A DNA stretch of 64,000 bases, from positions 372,001 to 436,000 of the forward strand of contig NZ_CADFDB010000002.1 in NCBI RefSeq assembly GCF_902832845.1, in the 5' to 3' direction. The DNA is from Burkholderia metallica. GTDB taxonomy: Bacteria > Pseudomonadota > Gammaproteobacteria > Burkholderiales > Burkholderiaceae. Shown piece after piece: positions 18,504 to 28,143 of this stretch; positions within the stretch are counted from its first letter, which is position 1, and each line of letters begins with the position of its first letter. A program made the position numbers and the translations under genes. A model generated the notes under the pieces. It searched no databases, had not been told where the DNA came from, and was given only the letters and a program-made list of their open reading frames with translations.

Positions 18504-19946
18504 CTTGTTTTCCCTCGGTTCACATGTGCTGGATGACGCAACAGCGAACGCGACCGGGCAAAGACTGTCTCCGTCTCCGTTTTCACCCGCCTCGCGACGC
18601 TCCGCAACCTACTTCGGACTTCTAAATTGACTGCCGAGCAGTTCTGCACGGCGCACGCGACACACGTCGCAAGCACACGACCGCACGACGACGATCGCGG
18701 TTTATCGATTCATGGAAGCCGGGTGCCCGGATCGGGCGGCACGCTGCGCGCCGTTCCGGGAACGCGCGCGGACGCCCGCCCCGTCGCGCGTGACGCGCGG
18801 GCGACCTCGAATCTCATGAGATTGCGTCGTTCAGACGCCGGATGGACGGACGTCGCGCCGAACCGGCGCGCCGCCCGCGTAGTGTTATTCGGGGGGAGGA
18901 TGACGCCGCATGCCCCCCGGAGCCGACGCATGCGCCGCCGGATCGCGGCCGCTGACAGCCGACACCGGGTCGGGCGAACCGGTGCTTTGATCTGCCATGC
19001 TTTCGATATTCATGTTTTTCGTGCCCCGCCTGAATCGAGAGTGCATTTCGCAATCGCCGTCCGGAAAATCGTACCGCCCGGCAATCGACGCGAACCACTC
19101 ACCCTTTCCATCCTCGCGTACGCATTCCATTCCGGATTTCCGGAATGGAATGCGACTGCCGGACGACCCCTGCACTGAATTACCCTGCTGACTTTCTTTG
19201 ACTATTTCTTGTTGCCTGATGTGCCAGAATTGCATCGTCATCCATGCTTCGTCGGTCATTTTTCATATCAGATCATTCGACGAACGATGGAACCCGCATT
19301 ACCTCGTGCCAACCTGCATTGCATCGCTGCTTTCCAGAAGGTTTAGACTGCCAGCATCCAATGTCACATTGAATACCGCATTCTCGAAAAGACGGCGGCA
19401 ACAGAAAATTTCGCGCGGAACCGGCCGGTACCCAAGAACCGATTCCATCCGCGTCGCGCCAAGTGTGCCGGGCTTCTCCGGATCGAACCTTTTCCGAAGC
19501 GGACAAATTGTTTTCTGGAGCGGAAGTTATTTACATTCATACGATTCGCCGTCGTCCTCCTCGATAAATGTGAAAGTAGTTTTAACCGGATATAAATAAA
19601 ATCTTAATCTCCGGCAAAACGAATTGACGGAATCGATGAATTCCCGCACCGATCACATTTCTACAAAAAGAACGCCAATTCATCATCCGGGCCAATTTCA
19701 TGGCCGCGTCATTTAATCGGCAATAAAGGCCGGTATTTAATATCGAATCCGGAATTTTTTGCCGACTCCTTTTCCGCCGTCCGGGTGGGCGATCGCCACC
19801 GGATCTTCGCGCTGTCAAACATGTCCATACGCGCCGCACGGAATCCCACCGTCGGGGTCTTTGTCGACTTATAATTTTTTGCAACAATCGCGCACAACGA
19901 TGCAGCGAGTCCGCCCCCCCGGCCTACCCCCTAAGCCTTCGCAACC
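18504..19946. other. 1.4-kb AT-richer non-coding region between adhesin and response regulator
   Basis: No convincing gene on either strand; short ORFs lack codon bias and ribosome binding sites. Base composition falls well below the surrounding DNA, especially 19200-19900. It must hold the promoters of the adhesin (minus) and the response regulator (plus). A TATAAT lies at 19870-19875, 72 bp before the regulator start, without a good -35. It also contains the perfect palindrome at 19121-19154. Confidence 0.6.
19121..19154. promoter_or_regulatory. Perfect 15-bp inverted repeat with 4-base loop
   Basis: Left arm cgcattccattccgg (19121-19135), loop attt, right arm ccggaatggaatgcg (19140-19154). 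No T-run follows on either strand, so a simple intrinsic terminator is unlikely. An operator or a structured RNA element are alternatives. Confidence 0.6.
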
Positions 19947-20780
19947 ATGTCATCCCGCTCGTCCAGTTCGGCGTTGCCTCGCGCCACACCGGATCTCGCT
20001 GGCGCACACATTCTCGTCGTAGACGACCGCCCGAACGACCTGCGGCTCCTGACGGAAATCCTGCGTGTCGCGCAGTGCCGGATCAGCGTCGCATTCGACG
20101 GCCTGCAGGCCTATCACCGCGCGCAGGCCATCGCGCCCGACCTGATCCTGATGGATGTGAGGATGCCGCGCATGGACGGTTTCGCCGCGTGCCGGCTGCT
20201 GGCGTCCACGCCGTCGACGCAGAACATTCCCGTCATCATCCTGACGGCCGCGGGCGATCTCGAGGACCGGATCGCGGGGCTCGAAACGGGCGCGCTCGAC
20301 TACATCGTGAAGCCGTTCGAACCGGCCGAGGTGATCGCCCGCATCCGCAATCACCTGAAGCGCGCGCGGCGCAGCCCGCCGTTCGCGCACCTGCCCGAAC
20401 TGCCCGATCACCCCGACGCCGCACTGGTGCGCGCGGCCAGCGAGATCCTGCTGCGCGAGCTGCGCCATCCGCCGGCGCTCGACGAACTCGCGCGGCAGGT
20501 CGGCACGCACGAGAAGCGACTGTCCCGCGTGTTCCGCGATCACCTGGGCCAGTCCGTGTTCGAATATCTGCGCGATACGCGGCTGCGGGCGGCGAAGCAC
20601 TTTCTCGCGGAAACGTCGATGGGCATCGGCGACATCGCCGAGGAGATCGGCTTTTCGACGCCGGGCAATTTCGCGACCGCGTTTCGCGAACGCTTCGGCA
20701 TCACGCCGTCCGACTGGCGGCGGCAGCGCCCGACGCCCGACGCGCCGCCGCCGTCGCATGAACACCCGCGCAATGCATAG
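19947..20780 (+). CDS. Response regulator with AraC-type DNA-binding domain
   Basis: A 277-residue regulator. The N-terminal receiver domain (about residues 20-140) has the acidic pair VVDD, the phospho-acceptor Asp in DLILMDVRMPRMDG, the Thr in ILTA and the Lys in VKPF. The C-terminal half is an AraC/XylS double helix-turn-helix (LDELARQVGTHEKRLSRVFRDHLG and MGIGDIAEEIGFSTPGNFATAFRERFGITPSDWRR). It overlaps the following sensor kinase gene by 23 bases, so the two form a two-component operon. Its placement beyond the long regulatory region of the autotransporter suggests the adhesin as a target; that is inference from position. Confidence 0.92.
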   Translation: MSSRSSSSALPRATPDLAGAHILVVDDRPNDLRLLTEILRVAQCRISVAFDGLQAYHRAQAIAPDLILMDVRMPRMDGFAACRLLASTPSTQNIPVIILTAAGDLEDRIAGLETGALDYIVKPFEPAEVIARIRNHLKRARRSPPFAHLPELPDHPDAALVRAASEILLRELRHPPALDELARQVGTHEKRLSRVFRDHLGQSVFEYLRDTRLRAAKHFLAETSMGIGDIAEEIGFSTPGNFATAFRERFGITPSDWRRQRPTPDAPPPSHEHPRNA

Positions 20781-23115
20781 GCGTCGCGCATCCGGCTGGC
20801 TCGCCATCCTGCCGCTGCTGGTGGCACTGGTGGCCGCGCGCGCGGCGCCCCGCGTCGACGCGACGGCACCCACCGCGCAAACCGCGCGCGTGGAAGCGAT
20901 GTCGATCGTCGAGGATCCGGGCGCGGCGATGTCCGTCGGCGACGTGGCCGCGCGGCTCGAACGCTCGCGCCGCGACGCCCCCGCGGCAGCGGAACCGGCG
21001 TTCAACGTCGAGTTTTCCCGCTCGGCGTGGTGGGTGGGCGCGACGCTCGCCAATCTCGACACCGTCGAGCGCGCGCTGGTGCTCGCGATTCGCGACGCAC
21101 GCGTCGACCGCGCGGACTTCTATGTCGATCGCGGCGGCGCGTGGACGCTCGCCGGCCGATTCCCGGCGGAGGGCGGCAACGCGAATCCGCCGGTCTCCCG
21201 CTATCCGGTGCTCGACGCGACGCTACGAGCGGGCGAACGGCTGCCCGTGCTGATCCGCATCACGTCGCGCAAGGAAATGCGGCTCGAACCGGCCGCGTTC
21301 ACCCGCGATGCGTGGAACGCACACGAACTGCGCGCCGCGATGTGGAACTTCGGCTTCTTCGGCGGCCTGCTCGCGCTCGTGTGGTGCGCGCTGCTGATCG
21401 GGTTCTTTTCGCGCAGCCGCCTGTTCGTCGTGCTCGCGGCGCTGGCCCTGAGCACGACGCTGTTCGAGGCGACTTACCGCGGCTATACCGTGATGTATCT
21501 GTGGCCCGGCGCCTACGCGTGGTCGGCGCGCGGCGAAGTGATCTTCGCGTATCTGGCGATCGCGTGCTTCATCGTCTTCATCCTGATGATCGCGCGCCGC
21601 GAGAAGGCCGGCATGCCGATGCGCACGGTCTACGTCGCGTTCCTCGCGCTCGAATGCGTCGGCATGGCCGGCGCGGCATTCGGCGACCTGCTGACGTTCA
21701 CGTGGTTCTGCCTGCGGCTGAACATGGCGCTGGGGTTCGTGAACATCGGCCTCGCGCTGATGCTCGTGATCCGCCGCACGCCGACGAGCCGCGTGATGCT
21801 GCTCGCCGTCACGTTCGCGAGCTTCAACATCCTGCTGCGGATGCTCGACGGCATGAGCGCGACGCCGGCGTGGCTGCTCTGGCTGAAATCCGATTTCTAT
21901 CCGAACCCCGTCATCGCCATCGTCGGCCTCGCGACGCACCTGCTGGTGCTGGCCGCATGGATCGACCACGTGGGCCGCCAGCGCACCGAGGCGCGCAAGC
22001 GGCTCGAACACTGGCAGCTCACCGAGCAGGATCGCCTGCGCGACGAAGTCGCGCGGCGCACGGTGGCGCTCAACGACGCGTTGCAGCAGTCGAAGACGCA
22101 CATGCTGCAGAAGATCGAGACGCTCGGCTATGTCAGCCACGACCTGCGCGCGCCGCTGTCGACGATCAACGGCTACGCGAAGCTGCTGCTGCAAGGCGCG
22201 ACGCGCAGCCAGGCGCGGCTGATCCGGTCGATCGACCGCAGCATCCGCTACCAGCTCACGCTGATCGACGAATTGCTCGCGTTCACGAAGGCCGAACTCC
22301 AGCCGCTCGGCATCGCGCCCGACCGCACCGACCTGCCCGCGCTGCTGGACGACATCGGCCACTACGCGGTCGCGCTGTGCGCGCAGCAGGACAACCGGTT
22401 CGTCTACCGGCCCCTCACGGCGCTGCCGCGTACGGTGCTGATCGACGGCATCCGGTTGCAGCAGGTGCTGCTGAACCTGCTGTCCAATGCATCGAAATTC
22501 ACGCGCGACGGCACGGTCACGCTGTCGGTGCATGCATCGCGCGACAGCGACGACACGTGGCGCCTGCTGTTCGAGGTCGCCGATACGGGCATCGGCATCG
22601 ACATCACCGCGACCACCGACATCTTCCGCGCGTACCAGCAGGTACAGGCCGTCAACGGCGGCACCGGGCTCGGCCTGTTCATCGCGCAGCGCATCGTCGC
22701 CGCGATGGGCGGCGAGCTGGCCGTCACCAGCCAGCCGGGCGTCGGCACGTCGTTCTCGTTCCCGGTCGTCGCGCCCGCCCTCGGCCATGCGCTCGCGCCG
22801 GCGTCGGGACTTATCAGGCGGTTTCAGCCCGACGGCGACGTACCGGAGATCGTCGTGCCCGCGATGCGCTGCCCGAGCGCCGACGCGCTCGCCGAGCTGA
22901 TCGTGCTCGCCGGCGAAGGCCGGCTAACCGATATCGAGGAATGGCTCGGCCGGTATGCGGACGAGCCGGACCATGCGCCGTTCGTGCGGACGATGCGCGA
23001 GCACCTCGATGCGCTGGACCTGCCCGCGATCGAAAAACTGGCCGGTTCGCTCAAGCGGACGCGCGTGCCGGACGGATTGTTCGACACCGAGGCGGACGCG
23101 GCCGGGCGGGCCTGA
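20758..23115 (+). CDS. 7TMR-DISM sensor histidine kinase
   Basis: A 785-residue membrane kinase, partner of the preceding regulator. A signal/anchor segment (about 12-30) is followed by a periplasmic 7TMR-DISM extracellular-type domain (to about 190), seven hydrophobic helices (about 200-405), a short coiled coil (RTEARKRLEHWQLTEQDRLRDEVARR broken by Q and R residues), the phospho-acceptor helix YVSHDLRAPLST and a HATPase domain with NLLSNASKF, DTGIGID and GTGLGLF. A C-terminal tail of about 100 residues after the kinase domain has no recognised motif and may be a degenerate Hpt- or receiver-like extension. DISM domains often bind carbohydrate or other small ligands; the ligand here is unknown. 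Confidence 0.92.
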   Translation: MNTRAMHRRRASGWLAILPLLVALVAARAAPRVDATAPTAQTARVEAMSIVEDPGAAMSVGDVAARLERSRRDAPAAAEPAFNVEFSRSAWWVGATLANLDTVERALVLAIRDARVDRADFYVDRGGAWTLAGRFPAEGGNANPPVSRYPVLDATLRAGERLPVLIRITSRKEMRLEPAAFTRDAWNAHELRAAMWNFGFFGGLLALVWCALLIGFFSRSRLFVVLAALALSTTLFEATYRGYTVMYLWPGAYAWSARGEVIFAYLAIACFIVFILMIARREKAGMPMRTVYVAFLALECVGMAGAAFGDLLTFTWFCLRLNMALGFVNIGLALMLVIRRTPTSRVMLLAVTFASFNILLRMLDGMSATPAWLLWLKSDFYPNPVIAIVGLATHLLVLAAWIDHVGRQRTEARKRLEHWQLTEQDRLRDEVARRTVALNDALQQSKTHMLQKIETLGYVSHDLRAPLSTINGYAKLLLQGATRSQARLIRSIDRSIRYQLTLIDELLAFTKAELQPLGIAPDRTDLPALLDDIGHYAVALCAQQDNRFVYRPLTALPRTVLIDGIRLQQVLLNLLSNASKFTRDGTVTLSVHASRDSDDTWRLLFEVADTGIGIDITATTDIFRAYQQVQAVNGGTGLGLFIAQRIVAAMGGELAVTSQPGVGTSFSFPVVAPALGHALAPASGLIRRFQPDGDVPEIVVPAMRCPSADALAELIVLAGEGRLTDIEEWLGRYADEPDHAPFVRTMREHLDALDLPAIEKLAGSLKRTRVPDGLFDTEADAAGRA

Positions 23116-23163
23116 CGGCACGGGAACGGGCACACGCACACACCGGCGTGCGCGCGCTGTCGA

Positions 23164-23451
23164 TCACGCCACCTCGTCTCGCGCGCGATGCCGCTCGGCC
23201 CGCTCGACGACGCGGGCCAAGCGCATGATGTCGGTCAACCCGAATTCGCCGGCATCCTGGCGCGGGCGGCCCTGCTCGTCGGCCACGCGAATCGCGAACG
23301 CCAGCGCTTCCGAGCGTTCGCGCAGCAGCGCCCGCAATGCATCGGCCACGATCCGGCGATCGCGCGCGTCGCCCAGATCGAGCAGCGGCCGCCGGCCGGG
23401 CTCGGCGGCGGACACGTGGGCCGCGGCCGCCGTCACGTTCTCGCGTGTCAT
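23164..23451 (-). CDS. Small hypothetical protein at the end of the sugar importer operon
   Basis: A 95-residue soluble protein (MTRENVTAAAAHVSAAEPG...), rich in Ala, Arg and Glu, with amphipathic helices such as DARDRRIVADALRALLRERSEAL. Codon use has the strong G/C third-position bias of real genes in this window. It begins 30 bases after the yjfF-like stop on the same strand, so it is probably the last gene of the operon, and it ends convergently with the kinase gene. No family is recognised; it could be a helical accessory protein, or less likely a spurious ORF. Confidence 0.5.
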   Translation of the reverse strand: MTRENVTAAAAHVSAAEPGRRPLLDLGDARDRRIVADALRALLRERSEALAFAIRVADEQGRPRQDAGEFGLTDIMRLARVVERAERHRARDEVA

Positions 23452-23480
23452 CCCGCTCTCGTCGCGCCAGCCGGTTGGTG

Positions 23481-24572
23481 TCACGACGACCGCCGCATCG
23501 ACGAGACCAGTGCGACGTCTTCCTCGGGCGGTGCCGGCCGCACGGGTGCGGCATCGCGTGCCGGCCGCCGCGCGCCGAGCCCCGTGCCGCCGGTGCGGCG
23601 CCGCGTCGCGTGCCGCTCGATGACCCGTTGCAGCACGCAGAACACGCACAGCAGCGCGCCGATCACAATCCGCGTCCACCACGAACTCAGCGTGCCGTCG
23701 AACGTGATCAGCACCTGGATCGTGCCGAGGATGCCGACGCCGAACACCGAACCGATCACGTAGCCCACGCCGCCCGTCAGCAGCGTGCCGCCGATCACGG
23801 TCGCGGCGATCGCGTCGAGCTCCATGCCCTGTGCCTGCAGCCCGTAACCCGACAGCACGTACAGCGTGAACACCACGCCGCCGAGCGCCGAACAGAAGCC
23901 GCTCAGCGCATAGACGCCGATTTTCGTGCGCGCGACCGGCAGCCCCATCAGCAGCGCCGAGCGTTCGTTGCCGCCGACCGCATACACGTTGCGGCCGAAG
24001 CGCGTGAAATGGGCGACGTAGATCGCGACGGCCAGCGTCGCGAGCGCGATCAGCGCGCCCGCGCTCAGCATGCCGCCGCCGACCGGCACGCTGATGCCGG
24101 CAATCGCATGGAACGCCGGCTCGTTGATCGTGATCGACTGCGTCGTGATCAGGAAGCAGGCGCCGCGCGCGAGAAACATCCCGGCGAGCGTGACGATGAA
24201 CGGCTGCAGCCGGAAGTAGTGGATCAGCGCGCCCATCGCCGCGCCGTACAGCGCGCCGAACGCGAGCACCAGCGGCACGATCACCCACACGGGCCAGTGC
24301 AGCCGCTCGGCGCCGACCGCGCAGAAGATCGTCGTCAGCGCGACGACCGAGCCCACCGACAGGTCGATGCCGCCCGATACGATCACGAACGTCATCCCGA
24401 TCGCGACGATCAGCAGGAACGCGTTGTCGACGAGCAGCCCGGTCAGCACCTGCATCGAGAAAAAGCCCGTGTACATCACGGACCCGAAGCCGAACAGCGC
24501 GGCGAACAGCACGATCGTCACGACGATCGGCAGCGTGCGCGGGTCGGCAAGGCGGCCAAGGAAACGGGTCAT
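23481..24572 (-). CDS. yjfF: Sugar ABC transporter permease (YjfF type)
   Basis: A 363-residue inner membrane permease of the ribose/galactofuranose (RbsC) family with 8-10 helices. Family signatures are visible: GMTFVIVSGGIDLSVGSVVALT and IGGTLLTGGVGYVIGSVFGVG (the EAA-like coupling loop). The C-terminal 35 residues are a Pro/Arg-rich cytoplasmic tail. ATG 24572 overlaps the stop of the preceding permease by 4 bases. With YtfT it should form the heterodimeric pore; pairing of two permeases with a YtfQ-like binding protein is the galactofuranose importer arrangement of E. coli. Confidence 0.9.
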   Translation of the reverse strand: MTRFLGRLADPRTLPIVVTIVLFAALFGFGSVMYTGFFSMQVLTGLLVDNAFLLIVAIGMTFVIVSGGIDLSVGSVVALTTIFCAVGAERLHWPVWVIVPLVLAFGALYGAAMGALIHYFRLQPFIVTLAGMFLARGACFLITTQSITINEPAFHAIAGISVPVGGGMLSAGALIALATLAVAIYVAHFTRFGRNVYAVGGNERSALLMGLPVARTKIGVYALSGFCSALGGVVFTLYVLSGYGLQAQGMELDAIAATVIGGTLLTGGVGYVIGSVFGVGILGTIQVLITFDGTLSSWWTRIVIGALLCVFCVLQRVIERHATRRRTGGTGLGARRPARDAAPVRPAPPEEDVALVSSMRRSS

Positions 24573-25609
24573 CTCGGCGTCGCTCCGGTAGTGGCGCGCG
24601 AACGCGCGGAAGGCAGCAGCCGCGACGCGTGCCGGACCAGCAGCGCGCGCGCCGCGTCCGACTGGATCAGCGTCACGACGATCACGACGACCGCCTTGAC
24701 GACGAGCGTCGCCTCCGGCGGCACGCCGATCGAATAGGTCGTGTAGGTGAGCGTCTGGATGATCAGCGCGCCGAGCACCGAGCCCGCGAGGCTGAAGCGG
24801 CCGCCGAGCAGCGACGTGCCGCCGAGCGTCACCGCGAGGATTGCGTCGAGTTCGAGCAGCAGCCCCGCGTTGTTGCCGTCCGCGCTGCGCACGTTCGAGC
24901 TCGCGAGGATGCCCGCGAGCGCCGACATCACGCCGCAACACAGATACACGCCGAACACGACCGCGCCCGAGCGCAGCCCGACGAGCCGCGTCGCAACCGG
25001 ATTCACGCCGATCGCGCGAATGAACAGCCCGAGCGCCGTGCGGTTCACCAGCAGCGCGGTCGCTGCGATCGTCGCGAGCGCGATCCACACCGCGCAGGGC
25101 ACGGTCGCGACATAACCGCCGCCGAGCATCAGGTAGCCCGGCGCGCCGATCGGGATGATCTGGCCGCCCGTCAGCAATTGCGCGATGCCGCGCCCGGCCA
25201 CCATCAGGATCAGCGTCGCGATGATCGGCTGCATCCCGACGAACGCGACGAGCAGCCCGTTCCACGCGCCGGCCAGCAGCCCGACGCCGAGCGCGGCGGC
25301 CAGCGCGGCGCCGACCCGCGACGGGTCCGCATCGAGCACGATCGCGGCCGCCGCGCCGGCGATCGCGACGATCGCGCCGACCGAGATGTCGATTCCGCGC
25401 GTCGCGATCACGAGCGTCATGCCGAGCGACACGATCACGAGCGGCGCCGCGCGATTGAGGATGTCGATCGGCGCGCCGAACAGGTGGCCGTCGAGCAGCG
25501 CGATCGACAGGAAGCCCGGGCGATGCGCGACGTCCAACGCAAACAGCAGCGCGAGCGTCAGCAGTGGCCACGCGAGCGAATGACGAAACAGCATGCGCAA
25601 CCGCATCAT
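24569..25609 (-). CDS. ytfT: Sugar ABC transporter permease (YtfT type)
   Basis: A 346-residue permease of the RbsC family. Typical motifs are GMTLVIATRGIDISVGAIVAIAGA and LGGTSLLGGRFSLAGSVLGALII. The start is one of two adjacent ATGs (25609 or 25606); 25609 gives a 4-base ATGA overlap with the ATPase stop, and translational coupling favours it. The protein has about nine hydrophobic segments and a short cytoplasmic tail. It is the first of two permeases in the operon, consistent with a heterodimeric translocation pore. Confidence 0.9.
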   Translation of the reverse strand: MMRLRMLFRHSLAWPLLTLALLFALDVAHRPGFLSIALLDGHLFGAPIDILNRAAPLVIVSLGMTLVIATRGIDISVGAIVAIAGAAAAIVLDADPSRVGAALAAALGVGLLAGAWNGLLVAFVGMQPIIATLILMVAGRGIAQLLTGGQIIPIGAPGYLMLGGGYVATVPCAVWIALATIAATALLVNRTALGLFIRAIGVNPVATRLVGLRSGAVVFGVYLCCGVMSALAGILASSNVRSADGNNAGLLLELDAILAVTLGGTSLLGGRFSLAGSVLGALIIQTLTYTTYSIGVPPEATLVVKAVVVIVVTLIQSDAARALLVRHASRLLPSARSRATTGATPR

Positions 25610-27120
25610 GGCCGGCCTCCCGCGATCAATTGGTAAACCTGCTCCTCGGACGTATCGGCGCCCGACAATTCGGCGACCTTGCGGCGGTCGCGCAGCACCG
25701 CGATCCGGTGGCTCACGCGCACCACCTCGCTGATCTCGGACGAGATGAACAGGATCGCGAGCCCCTGCGCACAGAGCGCGAGCACGCGCTCCATGATGTC
25801 GAATTTCGCGGCGACGTCGATGCCGCGCGTCGGCTCGTCGAGGATCAGCAGCTTCGGTTCCGTCGCGAGCCAGCGCGCGAGCAGCACCTTCTGCTGGTTG
25901 CCGCCGGACAGCAGCCCGATCGGCTGCTCCGCGTCGCGCGCCTTGATGCCGAGCCGCGCGATGTAGTCGTCGGCGAGCGCACGCTGGCGCGCGCGGCCGA
26001 TCAGCCGCCACCAGCCGCGCCGGGCCTGTAGCGCGAGCACGATGTTCTCGCGGATCGACAGCGCGGCGACGATGCCCTCCTTCTTGCGATCCTCCGGGCA
26101 GTACGCGATGCCGTTGCGGACCGCGTCGTGCGGCGACGCGAGCCGCGCGCGGGCGCCGTCGATCTCGATCGCACCGGTGTCGCCCCGCTCGGCCGCGAAG
26201 GCCAGCCGCGCGGTCTCCGTGCGCCCCGAGCCGAGCAGCCCGGCCAGCCCGACGATCTCGCCGGGCCGCACGTCGAGGTCGAGCGGGCTGATCATCCCGC
26301 GCCGGCCGACCTGCTGCATCGACAGGAACGGCGCGGCCGCACCGACGTCGCGCCGCACGGCCGCCGCGCCGGCCTGCAGCGTGCCGGACATCGGCTCGCG
26401 GCCGGTCATCTTCGCGACCAGCGCATCGACCGGCAAATCGCGCGCGAGGTACTCGCCTTCGCGCTCGCCGTTGCGCATCACGGTGATCCGGTCGGACACC
26501 GCATAGGTCTGTTCGAGAAAGTGCGTGACGAACAGGATCGCGATGCCCGACGCCTTCAGCCGCCGCAGCACGTCGAACAGCCGCGCGACTTCACCGTCGT
26601 CGAGGCTCGACGTCGGTTCGTCGAGGATCAGCACGCGCGCATCGACCGACACCGCGCGCGCAATCGCGACCATCTGCTGCACGGCGATCGGATACGCGTC
26701 GAGCGAGCGCGTGACGTCGAGCGACAGGTCGAGTTCGGCGAGCGCCGCGCGTGCGCGCGCATGGATCGCCTTCCAGTCGATCGCGCCGCGCCGCATCGGC
26801 TGCCGGCCCGCGAAGATGTTCTCGGCGACCGACAGGTTCGCGCACAGGTTCACTTCCTGATAGAGCGTCTGGATCCCCGCCGCCTCGGCCTCGCGCGGCG
26901 CGGCGAAGCGCACCGGCCGGCCGCCGACGCGAATCTCGCCCGCATCGTGCGCATGCACGCCGGTGAGCACGTTGATCAGCGTCGACTTGCCGGCGCCGTT
27001 CTGGCCCATCAGCGCGTGGATCTCGCCCGGAAACAGCCGGAAGTCCACGCGTTGCAGCGCGTTGACGCCCGGAAACGCCTTGTCGATACCGATCATCTCG
27101 ACCACCGGCGAACTCTCCAT
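25606..27120 (-). CDS. ytfR: Sugar ABC transporter ATPase, duplicated (YtfR type)
   Basis: A 504-residue ATPase with two ABC domains, as in RbsA, AraG and YtfR. The first domain has GQNGAGKST, QQMVAIARAVS and ILDEPTSSLD. The second has GLLGSGRTE in place of a canonical Walker A and GGNQQKVLLARWL with LILDEPTRGID. The degenerate second P-loop is usual for this family, so only one site should be fully active. A strong GGAGGAGG precedes ATG 27120. It energises import by the two downstream permeases and follows the binding protein gene by 60 bp. Confidence 0.94.
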   Translation of the reverse strand: MESSPVVEMIGIDKAFPGVNALQRVDFRLFPGEIHALMGQNGAGKSTLINVLTGVHAHDAGEIRVGGRPVRFAAPREAEAAGIQTLYQEVNLCANLSVAENIFAGRQPMRRGAIDWKAIHARARAALAELDLSLDVTRSLDAYPIAVQQMVAIARAVSVDARVLILDEPTSSLDDGEVARLFDVLRRLKASGIAILFVTHFLEQTYAVSDRITVMRNGEREGEYLARDLPVDALVAKMTGREPMSGTLQAGAAAVRRDVGAAAPFLSMQQVGRRGMISPLDLDVRPGEIVGLAGLLGSGRTETARLAFAAERGDTGAIEIDGARARLASPHDAVRNGIAYCPEDRKKEGIVAALSIRENIVLALQARRGWWRLIGRARQRALADDYIARLGIKARDAEQPIGLLSGGNQQKVLLARWLATEPKLLILDEPTRGIDVAAKFDIMERVLALCAQGLAILFISSEISEVVRVSHRIAVLRDRRKVAELSGADTSEEQVYQLIAGGRP

Positions 27121-27180
27121 GCCTCCTCCGTCGAAGCGTCGCCTGGCAGCGGCTGCCGCGCCGCCGTCCAGGCGAACAGG

Positions 27181-28143
27181 TCAGTACTTCCGGGTCGGCA
27201 GCACCTGCGCCGCGACGTTCATCGGGAACACGGTCTCGTTCGTCACGATGCGCTTGGGCAGCGGCTTGCCCGCGACGACGTCCTTCACCGCGCTCATCAG
27301 CTGCGGGCCGAGCAGCGGGCTGCATTCGACGTCGACGTTGATCTTGCCGGCGACCATCGCCTGGAAGCCGCCCTTCGTCGCGTCGAACGACACGACGCTC
27401 ACGTCCTTGCCGGGCTTGATCCCCGCTTCCTCCATCGCCTGGATCGCGCCGAGCGCCATGTCGTCGTTGTGTGCATAGACGACGTTGATCTGCTTGCCGT
27501 AGGTCTTCGCGAACGCTTCCATCACCTGCTTGCCGCCGGCCAGCGTGAAGTCGCCGCTCTGCGACGCGATCACCTTGAATTTAGGATTGCTCTTGATCAC
27601 TTCGAGCAGGCCCGCGCGGCGATCGTTGGCCGGCGCGGAACCGACCGTGCCCTGCAGCTCGACGATGTTGATCGGGCCCGGGTCGTTCTTGTAACGCTCT
27701 TCCATCCAGTGGCCCGCGCGCCGCCCTTCCTCGAGGAAGTCGGAGCCGATCATCGTCACGTACAGCGACGGGTCCTTCACGTCGACCGCGCGGTCGGTCA
27801 GGATCACCGGGATGTGCGCGGCCTTCGCTTCGGTCAGCACCGGCTCCCAGCCCGATTCGACGACCGGCGAGAACGCGATCACGTCGACCTTCTGCGCAAT
27901 GAACGAGCGGATCGCGCGGATCTGGTTTTCCTGCTTCTGCTGCGCATCCGAGAATTTCAGGTTGATGCCGGCGTCCTTGGCCGCGCTTTTCACCGACACG
28001 GTGTTCGCGGTGCGCCACGCGCTTTCCGCGCCGACCTGCGAGAACCCGAGCGTGATCGGCTTCTGCTGCGCGTGCGCGCCGCCTGCCAGCACCGTCGCCG
28101 CGGCGACGAGCGTGCCGGCCGCGAGCTTCCTGATGAATGTCAT
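27181..28143 (-). CDS. ytfQ: Periplasmic galactofuranose-type binding protein (YtfQ)
   Basis: A 320-residue type I periplasmic binding protein. An N-terminal signal peptide (MTFIRKLAAGTLVAAATVLAGGAHA) is followed by KPITLGFSQVGAESAWRTANTVSVK, which strongly resembles E. coli YtfQ, then PVILTDRAVDV, GSDFLEEGRRA, VYAHNDDMALGAIQAMEEAG and VECSPLLGPQLM. It is the first gene of the importer operon. E. coli YtfQ binds galactofuranose; substrate identity here is inferred from overall similarity and from the complete YtfQ-YtfR-YtfT-YjfF gene order, and galactose or another furanose is possible. Confidence 0.92.
   Translation of the reverse strand: MTFIRKLAAGTLVAAATVLAGGAHAQQKPITLGFSQVGAESAWRTANTVSVKSAAKDAGINLKFSDAQQKQENQIRAIRSFIAQKVDVIAFSPVVESGWEPVLTEAKAAHIPVILTDRAVDVKDPSLYVTMIGSDFLEEGRRAGHWMEERYKNDPGPINIVELQGTVGSAPANDRRAGLLEVIKSNPKFKVIASQSGDFTLAGGKQVMEAFAKTYGKQINVVYAHNDDMALGAIQAMEEAGIKPGKDVSVVSFDATKGGFQAMVAGKINVDVECSPLLGPQLMSAVKDVVAGKPLPKRIVTNETVFPMNVAAQVLPTRKY

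Noticed and set aside
19121-19154. Intrinsic terminator of the adhesin or regulator operon
   Set aside because: A strong hairpin, but no T-run follows on either strand and it is far from any stop codon in the right orientation.
18627-19178. 183-codon ORF in the region between adhesin and regulator
   Set aside because: No codon bias, no ribosome binding site and no recognisable domain.
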